From Halisarca cf. caerulea (Eukaryota; Porifera; Demospongiae; Chondrillida; Halisarcidae), in NCBI GenBank assembly GCA_963170055.1, contig CAUJGJ010000087.1, positions 157,501-221,500 on the forward strand: a DNA stretch of 64,000 nucleotides, in the 5' to 3' direction. The translations under genes were made by a program, and so were the position numbers. Numbering within the stretch: position 1 is the first letter of the stretch; every line of letters starts with the position of its first letter. Shown in pieces: positions 42,425 through 64,000 of the stretch. Below the pieces are notes generated by a model that was not told the DNA's origin, searched no databases, and saw only the letters and a program-made list of their open reading frames with translations.

Positions 42425-45400
42425 TTATTATTATTATTATTTAATTTATTATAATATACAGTGTATATATATATATGCTTTACAGCCAGCAATAATGTAC
42501 ATGAGAGATGTTGTAATGTTTATGAGTTGATTTAAGGGGTGTGGCTGAAGGTCTGTCATCATCTTCTGATGCAGCCTGTCTGTGGTACAAAGTTGGCCAT
42601 CGTAATGTGATGTAGATGTAGATGTAGTAAACAGCTTGAAATAAAAGTGTGTATCATGTGAGGCCATTTAAATACAAGAAGGGATGGACATGCAGGCAAT
42701 GAAAATGAGGTGGATGTGGGGAGTGACTTTACTGAGTTACATGAAATGAGCAGAGTGACACTGTGAACAAGGACAGACAACATGAAAAGTACAGGTATAA
42801 TTAGGATTGAAGTTTGCGTTGAGTTTGATGTAGAAGATTTTGATGAAATATTCCTTGATAGAATGAAATGGTAAAGGCAGATTGATAAAGGGCAGGGAAT
42901 TCCATAATTGTATGATACGGTTGAAGTAAAAGTGTCTAGCTCTGGTTGTGCGTGTGTGGTTGTATATCAACTTGTTGCTCCTTCCACCTCGGGTTGATGT
43001 AGTTACAAAGGATACATAATCAAAGACGTTGAGATTATCTGGAGGATCTTTGAGGCATTTGATGAAAAACAGAAGGTCCTGAAGCTCATACCAGTACATT
43101 AGTGGGAGAAGTTGTAGTGCAGATAATTGTTCTTTGTAGTCTGATGTGTAGTTATTTAAGATGAATTTGGTTGCATGGCGCAGAACATTTTCTAGAATTG
43201 TGATATCTTTAATGAAATGGGGCCTCAACAACTGTGAGCAGTATGTTAATTTTGATCGTACAAGTGAGAGAAACAGCTTGAAACAATCGTTTGATGAAAT
43301 TCAGAGTGCGATATGGAGATGAGCACATTGATTTGTATTGAGCACACCATGAGAGGTTGTTGCAAACTATTATATTCCTGGATCTCGTTGACAGGGAGGG
43401 AATGACAGTTCTAATGTAGTAGAATCAGTGTGAATGACATAGTTTACGGATGCGGAATTCGAGAAGCTAAATTGGAGACAGACACATTTGGAGAGGTTTA
43501 GGTTTATTTTCCATTCAAGACATCATTGCTGTAATGATTGAATCAATATCAGATTGTAACAAAGAGAAGTTGCTTGAAGCATTGATAAATTTGGTATCAT
43601 CAGCAAATAGGTATACTGAGGAATTTGTGATGGAATGAGGTAGGTCGTTGATGTAAATTAGAAAAAGAATTAGGCCTAAGATGCTACCATGGGGTACTCC
43701 AGATAGTACAGGTAGGACATTCGAAGATGCATCATCAATTTCGACGAAGTGGACTCGGTTACTGAGATAGTCTTTGAGTAACTGCCACAGGGGACCTGTG
43801 ATACCAAAACACCATAGTTTGTACAATAACTCTGGGTGTGGAACAGTGTCAACCGCTTTAGAGAAATCTAGGAAAATGACATCTGAAGATAGTCCCTGGC
43901 CCGGTCTGCTAAGTTGATGATTCGGGAATATGAGGTCAGCAGCTGGGATAAACATGATCCACCTTTTGTGAAGCCGTATTGAAGTTTGGAGATTTGTGGA
44001 TGTATGAAGTCAATTATTTTGTTGTATATTATTGATTCAAAAACTTTTGATAGAATGGGCAGAAGGGAATTTGGGCGGTAATTTGAAATATTTGTTTTGT
44101 CACCTGATTTGTAGATGGGGCAAATTTTGTGGGTTTTCCAGTCTATGGGTATACGCATGTTGGCCAAGCATTGGTTGAAGAGGAGGGTTATCGGTTCTGG
44201 AAGTGGTGGAGCAAAATTTTTCAAAGATATGGAGGAATTTTGTCATGTCCCATAGCCTTGTTTGTTTCTAAGTGGGAAAGGGCAGAGCAGACATCTTCAC
44301 TGCATGGTGATCGCTACATGGCTGATGTGATTGGTGGGCTGGTGGGATGGAAAGGTGTCACAATCTAGAGTGGTATTTGCTGCAATTCGTCTTGACAAGA
44401 AGAATTGCGGCAGATCATAAGTCCATAACATACAACACCCCTACAGACAAAGCCAGAGCTTTCAATGAATATTTCAATTCTATTGTGAATATAGAATTGA
44501 AATATTCATTGAAAGCTCTGGCTTTGTCTGTAGGGGTGTTGTATGTTATGGACTTATGATGAACAGCGTGAGGTATAGATTGGGATGATGATGTGTGCTT
44601 GAGGTACGAGTATAGTTTCCTTGGCTCATGGTGGAAAGTTACAGCAAGTCTGGTTTCATAAGCATGTTTGGTGGTATCTATTACAGATTACAGATTGTTT
44701 TCTAGCATTGAAAGCTTGGCAATACGACAGGGAGTTGGGTTGATCCTGATTGATTGTTTGAGTGAGCGAATGATGTTTATTTGGTGTCTTATTTCTGGTG
44801 TGAGTACCGTGGCAATGAGGTATTGAGAGGAATTGAGATAACTGGTACAAATTTGGTCGAGGATTCTTGTAAACTTTGTGCAAGGGTGGACCACATGGAG
44901 TTACTACAGTCTGCTAGATTATTATTATTGTGGAAACCGTAGAAATCTACACATTATAGAAATGCAAGTAGTTCGTGGGATTTAGTTTTCACGAATAGCT
45001 GGATTTTTATTCTACTTGTTCTGGATGCTGAGTTGAAATTGTTTGCGCTCCTGTTGAATCGAATATTAAAAGTGATTAGGTAATGGTCTGAGCGTGTTTG
45101 TCTATGATCGTGGATTATGATGTCATAGATTTCCTCTGGTTCATTAGTAATGATGGTGTCTAGTGTATTTCCTTGAATGTGAGTAAGTTCATGTATTACC
45201 TGTATCAGATTGAGGGAGAACATCGAGTCACAAAAAAATTCACTAACTGATGAACCTGCCGACATTTGCTCCCAGTTTACATCAGGGAAGTTCATATCGC
45301 CAACAAGGATGACACATGCCCCGTTTGAAATATGTTCGAGGTAAAGGAAAAGGTCTTGGAAATTAATAGGACTTTTCGGAACAGGGGGGTGCATGCACAC

Positions 45401-46914
45401 AGCAGAACATAATAGTTTGATTTAAGGGCAGGGTGATTTCGATCGATAAAAGTTCAATGGATGTAGAGACATACGAGATCTTTAATAGATGCAAGTTTAT
45501 TGGAAACTGCTAAGAGTGCACCACCTCCACGGGCATTCCTATCACATCTGTAGATATTGTAGTTAGTTGGCAATATTTCTAGATCGTAAATGTCATCAGA
45601 TAACCAAGATTCAGTGATCGCAAATATATCAATAGACTGGCTATAATACTAGGGATTGGAAATAAGACAACTTGTTTTTTAGACTTCTGGCATTCCATAA
45701 GGCTATAGAGGCATGTTCGTGCATGAGGCAGTCAGTTGGGGAGTCATTTTGATTTGGGGTTGGATCCGATTCAGTTGGCTGGCATTGGTAGGGGTGTCTG
45801 GCTTCCTGTGGCTGAGTAGTCTGGGGGTCTGATTGATGTAAACTAGGTGATGCAGGCAGGCAGTATGGGTTGGAGTTGGCCTCGTCTTCATCCAAGTTAG
45901 TAGTAGTTGCAGTACTAGAGTCGTGATCAGTAGAACGAATGAAAGAGCCGCTTACAGCCGTACCGTGTAGTTTATTTTCAATGTAGAGTGATTGTGTTCT
46001 AATGCTGATTTTAATCGTATTAATTGGCTGCGGTTCCCGAATCAATCAGAGTTCTACGCTCTTAAAGCAAAATGGATTCCACATTCTCCTCCCATGGCGA
46101 AAGCTGGTGTTTGATGGATACGCCAGGGATCTGGGAAAGGTTTTTCCTATTAGCCAGGATTTTGGAGACGTCCAGGGCACGAACAAATTTGAGTAGAATT
46201 GGCCGACGCTTACCCTTAGAGTATCTACCCAACCGTATACAATCTCTAATGGGGTCTGCCGAAACTTCATTGTTGATTTTCTTTATATACGGTTGTTGTG
46301 CACTGAGCTAGGTCATATATATTCAAAGCGATCATTGTAGTTTGTCCCCTTTGGGCTTTCAGGTATCCCGCAGATGACGAGATTGAACTTTTTGTCTATT
46401 ATGTTCGGTGGTGTAAGGAAGGTGTCTCTGAGTTGGTCTGTTGCGAGGATGATTTGACTTTGTAGACACTGTCGTATTTGGTGATACTTTCTGTGATGTA
46501 TTGGATTGACCCGTTTGGTCGACTGAAGACAGGGTTTGCATTTGTTTTTTATGTCGGCAAATTCGGAGCCGGGATTATGACGCAAAAGCGCACTCAGGGA
46601 TTGCAAATCTTTATCGCTAGTTACTAGTCTTCAGTGGGGGCATAAGAAAGGCTGTTTCGAATTTCTGACTATATTCTGAAATGGTTTGAAGACAAGCCAG
46701 CACTTCTACTGTGGATCCAGGCATGACAAGTTCCGTCACAGGAAACGGCATCTTCGCCCGCAGAATTTTCGGACACTTCTTGAATATGGTCGTCACAAAT
46801 AGTACAAATTGAAAAATTAAATACCTTTTGTGGGCAATTTGCTCTACCCTTTCGGACATTGGACTTCTGACCTTTGGACTGTGGACGCTTATTGCTCTCC
46901 ACCATCTTGCTCAT
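42425..46914 (-). mobile_element. CR1-like LINE, degenerate
   Basis: Minus-strand fragments are in the order of a CR1 element. ORF1: a PHD-type Cys/His finger (CTICDDHIQEV...DGTCHAWIH, 46914-46669) and a region ending KKFNLVICGIPESPKGTN (46606-46313). ORF2 endonuclease: SIALWNARSLKNKL near 45700, IFAITESWLSDD near 45600, VGDMNFPDVNWEQ and LDTIITNEP at 45300-45100, SDHYLI near 45080. Reverse transcriptase: WKTHKICPIYKSGDKTNISN (44150), FLDFSKAVDTVPH, GVPHGSILGLILFLIYINDL and the FADD box (43900-43550). A C-terminal CR1 domain lies at 43231-42737. Multiple frameshifts and stops make it a pseudogene. An (AAT)n-type tail sits at 42422-42460. Confidence 0.85.
44414..44560. repeat. Perfect inverted repeat, 70-bp arms, 7-bp spacer
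   Basis: The left arm 44414-44483 and right arm 44491-44560 are exact reverse complements around TGTGAAT. Both arms carry the same CR1 segment (encoding KARAFNEYFNSI), once in the element's orientation and once reversed. The arms have no mismatch although the surrounding element is decayed. Confidence 0.95.
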
Positions 46915-46915
46915 C

Positions 46916-47430
46916 TAAGACTGCCTTATCGCAGCAGAGGCTTGCCATCACCCCAGAGATCCTCCAAGCAGTATACGTATTGCAGGTTCTCCAAAAACAC
47001 CCCTTTTGAGCCCGACAACATTGTGATTTGGGCAGCCATGAACTTTCCGATTTATGCAGTCTGGAGAAATCTGCTGTCCCCCAGCATCATCCCACATGGC
47101 ATCTATGTGGTGAAGACATAGCCATAGACGTGCAACACAAAATACAGGAGCATTCTTTTTACCAAGCTAAAGGGATCCAAGACAGACTCCTTTAATTCAC
47201 ATGGGTATAACAATTGCAGTGCATGTGGGCAAACATCAGAAGCGGTATGTCCCATCAAGGCAATACTCGCTTACCTAGCACTACATGGAGGCCAGCCAGC
47301 CCCTTTATTCAAGTTTGCCTCTATCAGGCAAATTCCTGACACGCACCCAATTTATATGGCATGTACATTGTTTATTGACTGTGAGGGCCATTTGGGGGGA
47401 AGGAAGCTCTTCCCTTCCTGGGACTAAATG
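46916..47430 (+). mobile_element. DIRS-like element, right part (tyrosine recombinase C-terminal domain)
   Basis: The plus-strand frame resumes directly after the CR1-like LINE with RLAITPEILQAVYVLQ and DNIVIWAAMNF (46935-47050), the start of the recombinase catalytic domain. It continues as KGSKTDSFNSHGYN, CPIKAILAYLALHGGQPAPLF at about 47160-47315. Possible remnants of the C-terminal His/Arg/Tyr part (WSGESVFKSYQ) reach about 47910 but are weak. The joined coordinates show that the two LINEs sit inside this older element. Confidence 0.75.
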
Positions 47431-48056
47431 GGCAGCATGAATTGTCTATTAGCAGGTACGCAATTATTAATGGTAGAAAACAATTAATTTTGTGTACGAG
47501 CAATTATAAAATTTGTGCAAAAAATGGAAACCATTATTTTTTATGGTTAATTTGCATGATTAATATTCAGCAGGCGGTAATTAATAAATTGGCTAATTAA
47601 TCATTTAAAAATTCTGATTATCCTACCCCAGTCCGGCTCTTCATGTGCACGCAATGGCCAACCTTCATTACGGAGGTGCAAGCAAGCTTAATTAGGCTAG
47701 GTATCTACAAGTGTTACCACTCAGCCTCCAAACTAACTAATCCTAAATACACTTATAACCTCCCGACAGCATCTCTGTAGACAATGCAAGTTTACGTAAA
47801 TCAGTATTTTTTCGCATTATATATAACTTTGGATCCAACAAGAACCTCGTGTGAAGCCAGTATTATCACCTCACTATGGAGTGGTGAGAGTGTGTTCAAA
47901 TCATACCAAAAGTGCATTTTCAATGAAAACCACCAAAATTATAATTTGAAAATACCCATAATATACTATATATTTTGACCATCACTAAAGTAGGTCAGTA
48001 GTCTCTTCAGATTATTTCTTCTAAGTTGAAGAGTTCTAGTCTAAGACTAGAGTCTT
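47431..48056. other. AT-rich gap before the chitin synthase gene
   Basis: It has possible DIRS 3' remnants to about 47910, otherwise AT-rich sequence. It must include the chitin synthase promoter and 5' leader, but I see no TATA box or initiator worth calling. Confidence 0.4.
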
Positions 48057-58735
<10,679 letters not shown>

Positions 58736-58861
58736 TTAAATTGTATAATAATATTTCTTGCATGAGAAAGTAGCTTAACTTTTAAGCTTTTGTTTTTTCA
58801 ATGATAATAATACATATAATTTCCCTTGCTTAACCATTTCTGTAGTATTTCAAAAAACTGT

Positions 58862-58867
58862 AATAAA
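58862..58867 (+). terminator. Polyadenylation signal AATAAA of chitin synthase
   Basis: AATAAA lies 127 bp after the TGA (58733-58735), an ordinary distance for a 3' end. Confidence 0.6.
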
Positions 58868-61553
58868 ATTAACTACATGGTATCGTTCGAAGCTCACCAT
58901 GCATCAGTTGATACTGTCTTGGCCTTCAGTACGACACATCCAAAAGTTGTCGGAGCTGAAATATCTCTATGGTAGAAGCGTGAAAATGTTGACTCTGCAC
59001 AGGGTGTTTATAACCATCTGTTGCTTGTTCCGATTGTGGGCGGTGCTTGTTTTCAACGTCATCAATTAGCGGCTGTTTTTAATGCGTCATTTAGCGTCTT
59101 TCAGGTGACGTACGAAATTTCACATATCAACAGAATGGGGGAAGAAGGCAACTTTTGTGACGCTATGCCTACGTATCTGTGAAACGTCACGAAAATGGCA
59201 GTTTTGTTGAGGGCGAAGATAAAGTCGCTTGGTTAGACCTCAGATGCCTTCGAATCTCACCAAATCCAACTTCGATGGAATCTTAAGATGTTTCGGTTTG
59301 TAAAAATCGTTCCGGGCATAGTGCTACAATCAAGCAGTTTCTCGCAATTGGACCATTTATGCTAATTTTTGGCCGTTTGAAGGGTGACAAGTGATTCGAG
59401 TTTAAAAAACTCGTGGGCCGCCTACGGCCCAGGAAACTCGAATCACTTGGAAATCATTCACACGGAATTGAGAGATTTCTGTGAGTATGCATGGTTTTGT
59501 GTAATGGTATAGTAAAATGTGTGTGTATGTCAAGTTTTAGCATTAAATAACCCAGATAATAATATATTGCGATCATGATCTAGTCAGTTTTATTAATTAT
59601 AAATGACAGTGACAATTTCAATGTCATTTAATACGCATGCCATTCTGCACTACTGTAATAATAGTAGTCCCAGGATGCACCACGAGGAGGTAGGCATGCT
59701 TTGCATCCCAAAGGATTGGATTCATTTTAACTAGGGTCTGCAAGAGACCATAAAACTCCTCCAATCCAAAATATAAATGGTGCAATAAAATGATATATAT
59801 AATGGTACAGGTGTACCGTTGTGTGATCCACCACAATCACTTAAATGTGTAGCTATAGAATAAAGAACAGAATATACAATGTGATCTTTCAGCAGATCAG
59901 TATATAGTCAGCATGTTATAGTAATATTTTTTCCGTGCTAAAGTGCACAAGGTATCCAAAATTGACCACAAGTAGTCAATAGTACGATCATTGTGATCTA
60001 TGTAAGTCTCCATTGAGCAGTACAATGTGCATAGCCCAATATGTGAGACTATACTAATATACTGTTTACCATCAAAGGCACTGGAAGTTGTGTACCAAAG
60101 GAAGGTACGTTGGGAAAAGGTATACTGCATATACCGATGAAGGTAGCAAATACCACAAGAAATGTATACTGCGTACCAATATATGCAGGTACAGGATGTA
60201 AAGGGTAATATACTGTGCCATAATTCCCAACCTCTCATAGTTGTACTCAATTTGCAGAGTGGTGTAAACTGAAGGTTGAGGTGGCACTGACTATCTGTAT
60301 ATGGGGTTCAATGTGTAATGATTAGCCATTTGCCTTTGTTCTATGGATGTATAGACATGACCATTATCCTCCCCAATGATATATTATTCCCTTATAATCT
60401 ATAGGATTGCTTATTAAGTGCAAATGGCTCATTACAAGTGTTTGCTCACACATGGACTCTCTACATTTCAACCACCTTGTCTATAATGGCAATAACTACT
60501 CTAAATGCATTTGCAAGATGCCCCGAATAACTGGATTCTGAGCAGGGGCGCTGCAAAAGCTGTACAGACTTTCAGTCTGCATGGAAATGTAGTCTAATTG
60601 CGTACAACATACCGCCATTATTGTCATATTGGAAAATTCACTTTTGGTTTCTATATAATTAATTTAAGTTAGACTATCACATTCAACAAAATTACATTGT
60701 TGACCAAGAAGGTGCTTCACAAACAATGAAAGCTAAAGAATGCCATCAAGAGGTATTCATTCATGGATGGCTTCGTGCATAACAGCAACATGCTGTTACA
60801 ATAATAGTAGCATAAGATGAGTGATTTCCTAATATTTAATAGTTTGAATTTCTTTTTAGACAAAGCACATTTAAATGCTAATCTTATGCTTTTGATTGAG
60901 TTCAACAATTATTAATGTTGTTGTCAATAGTGCTTCACTTACGAGGAAGCTGCCATTACCATCACAGATTATTTAATTTTTGAACGGATGGTGTCGTGTG
61001 TAGCAGCGATAGACGCTCCTACATTCAAAGTAGCATAAAACTTATGTATAACCTATCACACCGGGTGATATGATGACCATTTTGTCATCGTGGGGAGAAC
61101 TTATGTATATGTATCTAAGAATCTAAGAATTATTCTAGTTTGGCCTATGGTTGATTTTTATATTAGTATTTTACTATCAAAGTTTTTATTCGGGCATATT
61201 AGTTATTACGCATACATTTTAAAATTTCTAATAACAAAAAGAACATGCACTTTATTGATTGCCTTCATGAATGAAATGATATAGGGGGCATGCAACTTCT
61301 GGCCCCTATATTATTTCAGTTATGAAGCGTCGCATGAGGAACGAATCAAATTTTGATATCCTTTGCAAGCATGAGACAAAACCAAAAGTTGCAAATAATG
61401 ACAAAATATAATTACATGTGCATAAACAAAGTCCTCAATACAATTACATTTCACAGCCCCAGTGAGACCTAAATGATACAAAGGGTTTGAAAAAGAGTGA
61501 GATGTGGACATAGTTGGCAATAATGCTGTGAAATGAGAAGAGTCAAAAAATCC
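58868..61553. other. Intergenic stretch between chitin synthase and the Pif1/OTU frame
   Basis: The part at about 58900-59460 is less AT-rich, with CpG words, and looks like an inserted element of unknown class. The rest is AT-rich, with only short frames on both strands, none recognisable. Confidence 0.5.
59388..59449. other. Nested perfect hairpin
   Basis: The outer arms CAAGTGATTCGAGTTT (59388-59403) and AAACTCGAATCACTTG (59434-59449) are exact complements. Inside, GGGCCG and CGGCCC (59414-59429) pair around CCTA. It may be the end of a fold-back element or a structured transcript. Confidence 0.75.
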
Positions 61554-62174
61554 TCAGATGACGGGGTATTCTTCAACCAAAGGCAAGTACTTGATGTGAT
61601 TGTTCATTCTCCTGTCTTTCTGTTGAAACAATCGTTCTATCTCCACAGATGAACTGTTTAAATCCACTCTGCCAAGTTTTCCTACACTTCTGTGTCGCAT
61701 ATAGCCATACATGTATATTGGCCTCTTTAACATAAAACACAAGGCATGTAAGTGGAAATGATTTCCCCAGCATTGATCTTGAGCTGCTTCTTGCAAAAGT
61801 TTGATCCATTCCCTTTCTGTAATTGCTGTAATATTTTCTTCATTTCGATCCACATTACGTAATAATAGTTGTGTACTAGGCTTCATCACCTCAAATATAT
61901 GCTCCTTATTTCTTATTAAGCTGTATACAGTGATTGTTCTCAGATGTCCTGCATATTCTTCTGTACCATGCAGTGCAATGGAGATGGCATTATACATACA
62001 GTTCCCATCGCCCGTGGTCCTCACTGGAACATATTCTGATGTAAATGAAGGCAAAAGTTTTTCTTGTACAGACATGTCCACCACATGTGTTTTCACATTG
62101 AAAATGTCATTTTTCTGTTTGTTAACCTCATTTATTAAAGTTTCCATAGAAATCTTGTTAGCTTCCATCAAGCC
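61554..62174 (-). CDS. OTU-type cysteine protease domain, C-terminal part of the Pif1/OTU frame
   Basis: The frame from 62174 down to the stop at 61554 carries TTGDGNCMYNAISIALHG (OTU catalytic Asp and Cys), WGNHFHLHALCFMLKRPIYMY and NNHIKYLPLV, where His is expected. OTU proteases remove ubiquitin. In Helitron-type elements an OTU domain is often encoded with the helicase. The frame is the same as that of the helicase upstream; a TAG (62177-62175) and a TAA (62294-62292) lie between, with a Glu/Lys-rich, coding-like linker of 38 codons. If translated separately, ATG 62168 would start it. Confidence 0.8.
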   Translation of the reverse strand, partial: GLMEANKISMETLINEVNKQKNDIFNVKTHVVDMSVQEKLLPSFTSEYVPVRTTGDGNCMYNAISIALHGTEEYAGHLRTITVYSLIRNKEHIFEVMKPSTQLLLRNVDRNEENITAITEREWIKLLQEAAQDQCWGNHFHLHALCFMLKRPIYMYGYMRHRSVGKLGRVDLNSSSVEIERLFQQKDRRMNNHIKYLPLVEEYPVI

Positions 62175-62291
62175 CTATAAATCTTTCATTGACTGTCTCT
62201 CTTTACTTTTGAGAATGTCCTGAATGTTCCGCATAAATTCTCTCACCTCCTTCGTACATGTTGTGTGAATTTCTTCACTTGATAATTGTAC

Positions 62292-63371
62292 TTAGTCTAC
62301 TGGTACATCTCTCTTCATTTCCTCCAAGACGTCCCTCAAAAAGTCATCCAAATCTGTTTCCATCATGCTTATATTTTGAAGAGAAGTGGGTGGTTCATCC
62401 TCCTGAGACAGTGACAAATCCACCGGCAGCACCTCTGGATTATCTTGACTTGGCTGACTACAAACAACGGCATGCTGTGTACTTCTCAAACGCTCCATTT
62501 CCTTGTCCACCCTTTTGTTGGCATAAAGTTTCTTGGGTTCAAATTTCACCAGTGCTATGCCATTTAATGTCCTCACCCGACTCAATGCCACATAAGACAT
62601 TCCAGCCTCAAACACTTTCTCACCAAGGTCCAACACAGCAGAATCAAGTGACAGACCCCGCAATTTGTGTAAAGTGGCAGCCCAACACACAATTAAGGGT
62701 ATCTGAGTCCGCTGTAGAACGGTGCCTTGCCGTCCATAGAATCGCACCGACATGGGTTCAATGGCCACTGCCTCCTGTTGTCCATTGGGGATGCACACTT
62801 TGGTAAACTGTCCTACTCTTGGATCGTGAAACTTTACATATACAATTTCAGATAAGGCTCCACGCGAGGGCTGTGTACTCTGTTTTCCGCCCCACTTGAA
62901 TCCCACAATGACTCCTTGGGCTCCATTCACTAGCCCATCTCCACACTTGATGTTACGTCGTAGCATGACTTCAGCTCCTAGTGCCATCTTTAGCCTTCTT
63001 GGTAGTCCTCCACATTCCTTGTCATCCTCTGGAATTAATTCTTCAGTCACTTTCTCATACGAGACTGCCCCATAAGTCGATCTTCTGTTTTCTAAAAGCA
63101 CATGAACGGCTTCAAATTCAAAAATTGGGGTAGTAGCAGAGAGTTTCATCAATTCTCCTTCATTAAATGCATTGCAATCTGCAACACGAGGAAACAACCT
63201 TAGAGCCTTTTCAAATGGTGGCTTTGAAAGATCAATGTTGTTTCCTGCCACCATGCGACTTTCCAGCAACTTCATATCCTGTTCTGTTTGCTTTCCTACT
63301 ATAACACGATTCAACAGGTCTGAAAAGGACAAATCCTTTTGTTGTCTCACATTTTCAGTTAACTCCACTAT
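62292..63371 (-). CDS. Pif1-family helicase, C-terminal half
   Basis: The codons follow the TAA at 63374-63372 in the same frame, from IVELTENVRQQ. They contain LRLFPRVADCNAFNE, GAEVMLRRNIKCGDGLVNGA and the Pif1-type end CWAATLHKLRGLSLDSAVL...FEAGMSYVALSRVRTLNGIALV, covering helicase motifs IV-VI. The usual HKSQG is replaced by HKLRG. An acidic tail ends at the TAA 62294-62292. Pif1-like helicases of this type are the helicase of Helitron RepHel proteins or host Pif1 relatives; the neighbouring OTU domain favours a Helitron. Confidence 0.82.
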   Translation of the reverse strand: MVELTENVRQQKDLSFSDLLNRVIVGKQTEQDMKLLESRMVAGNNIDLSKPPFEKALRLFPRVADCNAFNEGELMKLSATTPIFEFEAVHVLLENRRSTYGAVSYEKVTEELIPEDDKECGGLPRRLKMALGAEVMLRRNIKCGDGLVNGAQGVIVGFKWGGKQSTQPSRGALSEIVYVKFHDPRVGQFTKVCIPNGQQEAVAIEPMSVRFYGRQGTVLQRTQIPLIVCWAATLHKLRGLSLDSAVLDLGEKVFEAGMSYVALSRVRTLNGIALVKFEPKKLYANKRVDKEMERLRSTQHAVVCSQPSQDNPEVLPVDLSLSQEDEPPTSLQNISMMETDLDDFLRDVLEEMKRDVPVD

Positions 63372-64000
63372 TTAAAAGCAGTCTTTCCAAAGGTGAGATG
63401 CCAAGCGTTTCGACTGCAGTTTTGTCACACTAAACACAAAGTGTCCATTGACAGGTGAGAGCTGATAAAAGTCGCCAACTGCAATCACATTTAGTCCTCC
63501 AAAGATGTCATCATTGGCAAATATCTCACACAGTCGATAGTGGACAGACTGGAGAACTTCATAAGATACCATACTAATTTCATCAATGATGATGGTATGT
63601 ATGCCTCTCCACAGCATCCTCAGCTCTCGAAGTGCTACAGCCGTTAACTTTAAATGGTAGGCAAACCTTCTATGCTCAACTTGAAGATTAAGTGCTCTGT
63701 GAATTGTTAAGCCATCCACATTAAATGCAGCTACACCCATTAGTGCCATGACCATGCATCCATGCACTTCATCACTTCCTTGCACTGACCTCTCGATATG
63801 TTCTCTGATGGCACGAATCACGTATGACTTTCCCGTTCCTGCACCACCAGTTATGAAGATGCGGATGGGCTTTGGTTGTGATGCCTCCTGTCCGAGATGA
63901 AATTTGTGTAACGAGCTTGTATACTGTACTACCATGTCAAATGCTTCTCTCTGTCTTGCATTCAAATTACATACCAACTCTGTGAAAGCCTTATCAGTGA
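63372..64000 (-). CDS. Pif1-family helicase, N-terminal half (continues beyond the window)
   Basis: The minus-strand frame is open from the window edge. LNARQREAFDMV precedes Walker A (TGGAGTGKSYVI), then a Walker B-like IIIDEISMVS and the NVIAVGDFYQLSPVNG motif, ending ASHLWKDCF before a TAA at 63374-63372. The Rep nuclease domain expected of a Helitron would lie outside the window and cannot be checked. Confidence 0.85.
   Translation of the reverse strand, partial: TDKAFTELVCNLNARQREAFDMVVQYTSSLHKFHLGQEASQPKPIRIFITGGAGTGKSYVIRAIREHIERSVQGSDEVHGCMVMALMGVAAFNVDGLTIHRALNLQVEHRRFAYHLKLTAVALRELRMLWRGIHTIIIDEISMVSYEVLQSVHYRLCEIFANDDIFGGLNVIAVGDFYQLSPVNGHFVFSVTKLQSKRLASHLWKDCF

Noticed and set aside
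44347..44559. Plus-strand gene with a KARAFNEYFNSI motif
   Set aside because: It is the inverted arm of the palindrome in the minus-strand CR1-like LINE.

Overview
The window is animal nuclear DNA, most likely from a non-bilaterian such as a sponge (inference). Its host genes have GT-AG introns, many introns are full of microsatellites, minisatellites and transposon debris, and one gene is an animal-type chitin synthase. The retroelements (a CR1-like LINE, a LINE with a C-terminal restriction-like nuclease, a DIRS-like tyrosine-recombinase element and a Helitron-type Pif1/OTU protein) fit an early-branching marine or freshwater invertebrate. No species is claimed.

Layout. 1-1.2 kb: the last exons of an unrecognised gene. 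1.7-4.2 kb: two non-autonomous terminal-inverted-repeat (TIR) elements among (TA)n tracts. 4.3-5.0 kb: a 5'-truncated LINE on the minus strand. 5.2-7.65 kb: a complete two-exon CNNM-type transporter gene (790 aa). 8.4-28.5 kb: a complete acylaminoacyl-peptidase (APEH) gene. I reconstructed 24 exons by eye; all splice phases close and the product is 733 aa, close to the roughly 730 aa usual for the family. Its introns carry at least five minisatellites and six TIR elements. 29.3-33.7 kb: a tandem second copy of the 3' part of APEH (exon 19 onward). 34-37.5 kb: AT-rich debris. 37.5-47.4 kb: nested retroelements, a decayed DIRS-like element split inside its recombinase by two minus-strand LINEs, one intact (1026 codons) and one CR1-like pseudogene holding a perfect 70-bp-arm palindrome. 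48.06-58.74 kb: a seven-exon chitin synthase gene (1324 aa) with a 22-cysteine module before the glycosyltransferase domain. 61.55-64.0 kb: a minus-strand Pif1 helicase plus OTU protease frame that runs off the window and is broken only by three in-frame TAA/TAA/TAG codons.

The host genes are not an operon. CNNM is a membrane protein linked to divalent-cation (Mg) transport, APEH is a cytosolic serine peptidase that removes N-acetylated residues from peptides, and chitin synthase makes chitin at the plasma membrane. CNNM and APEH lie head to tail about 740 bp apart. The points most worth following are the APEH 3' cassette duplication with phase-compatible exons and dated transposon insertions, the Cys-rich module of the chitin synthase, and the stop-only disruption of the helicase-OTU frame.
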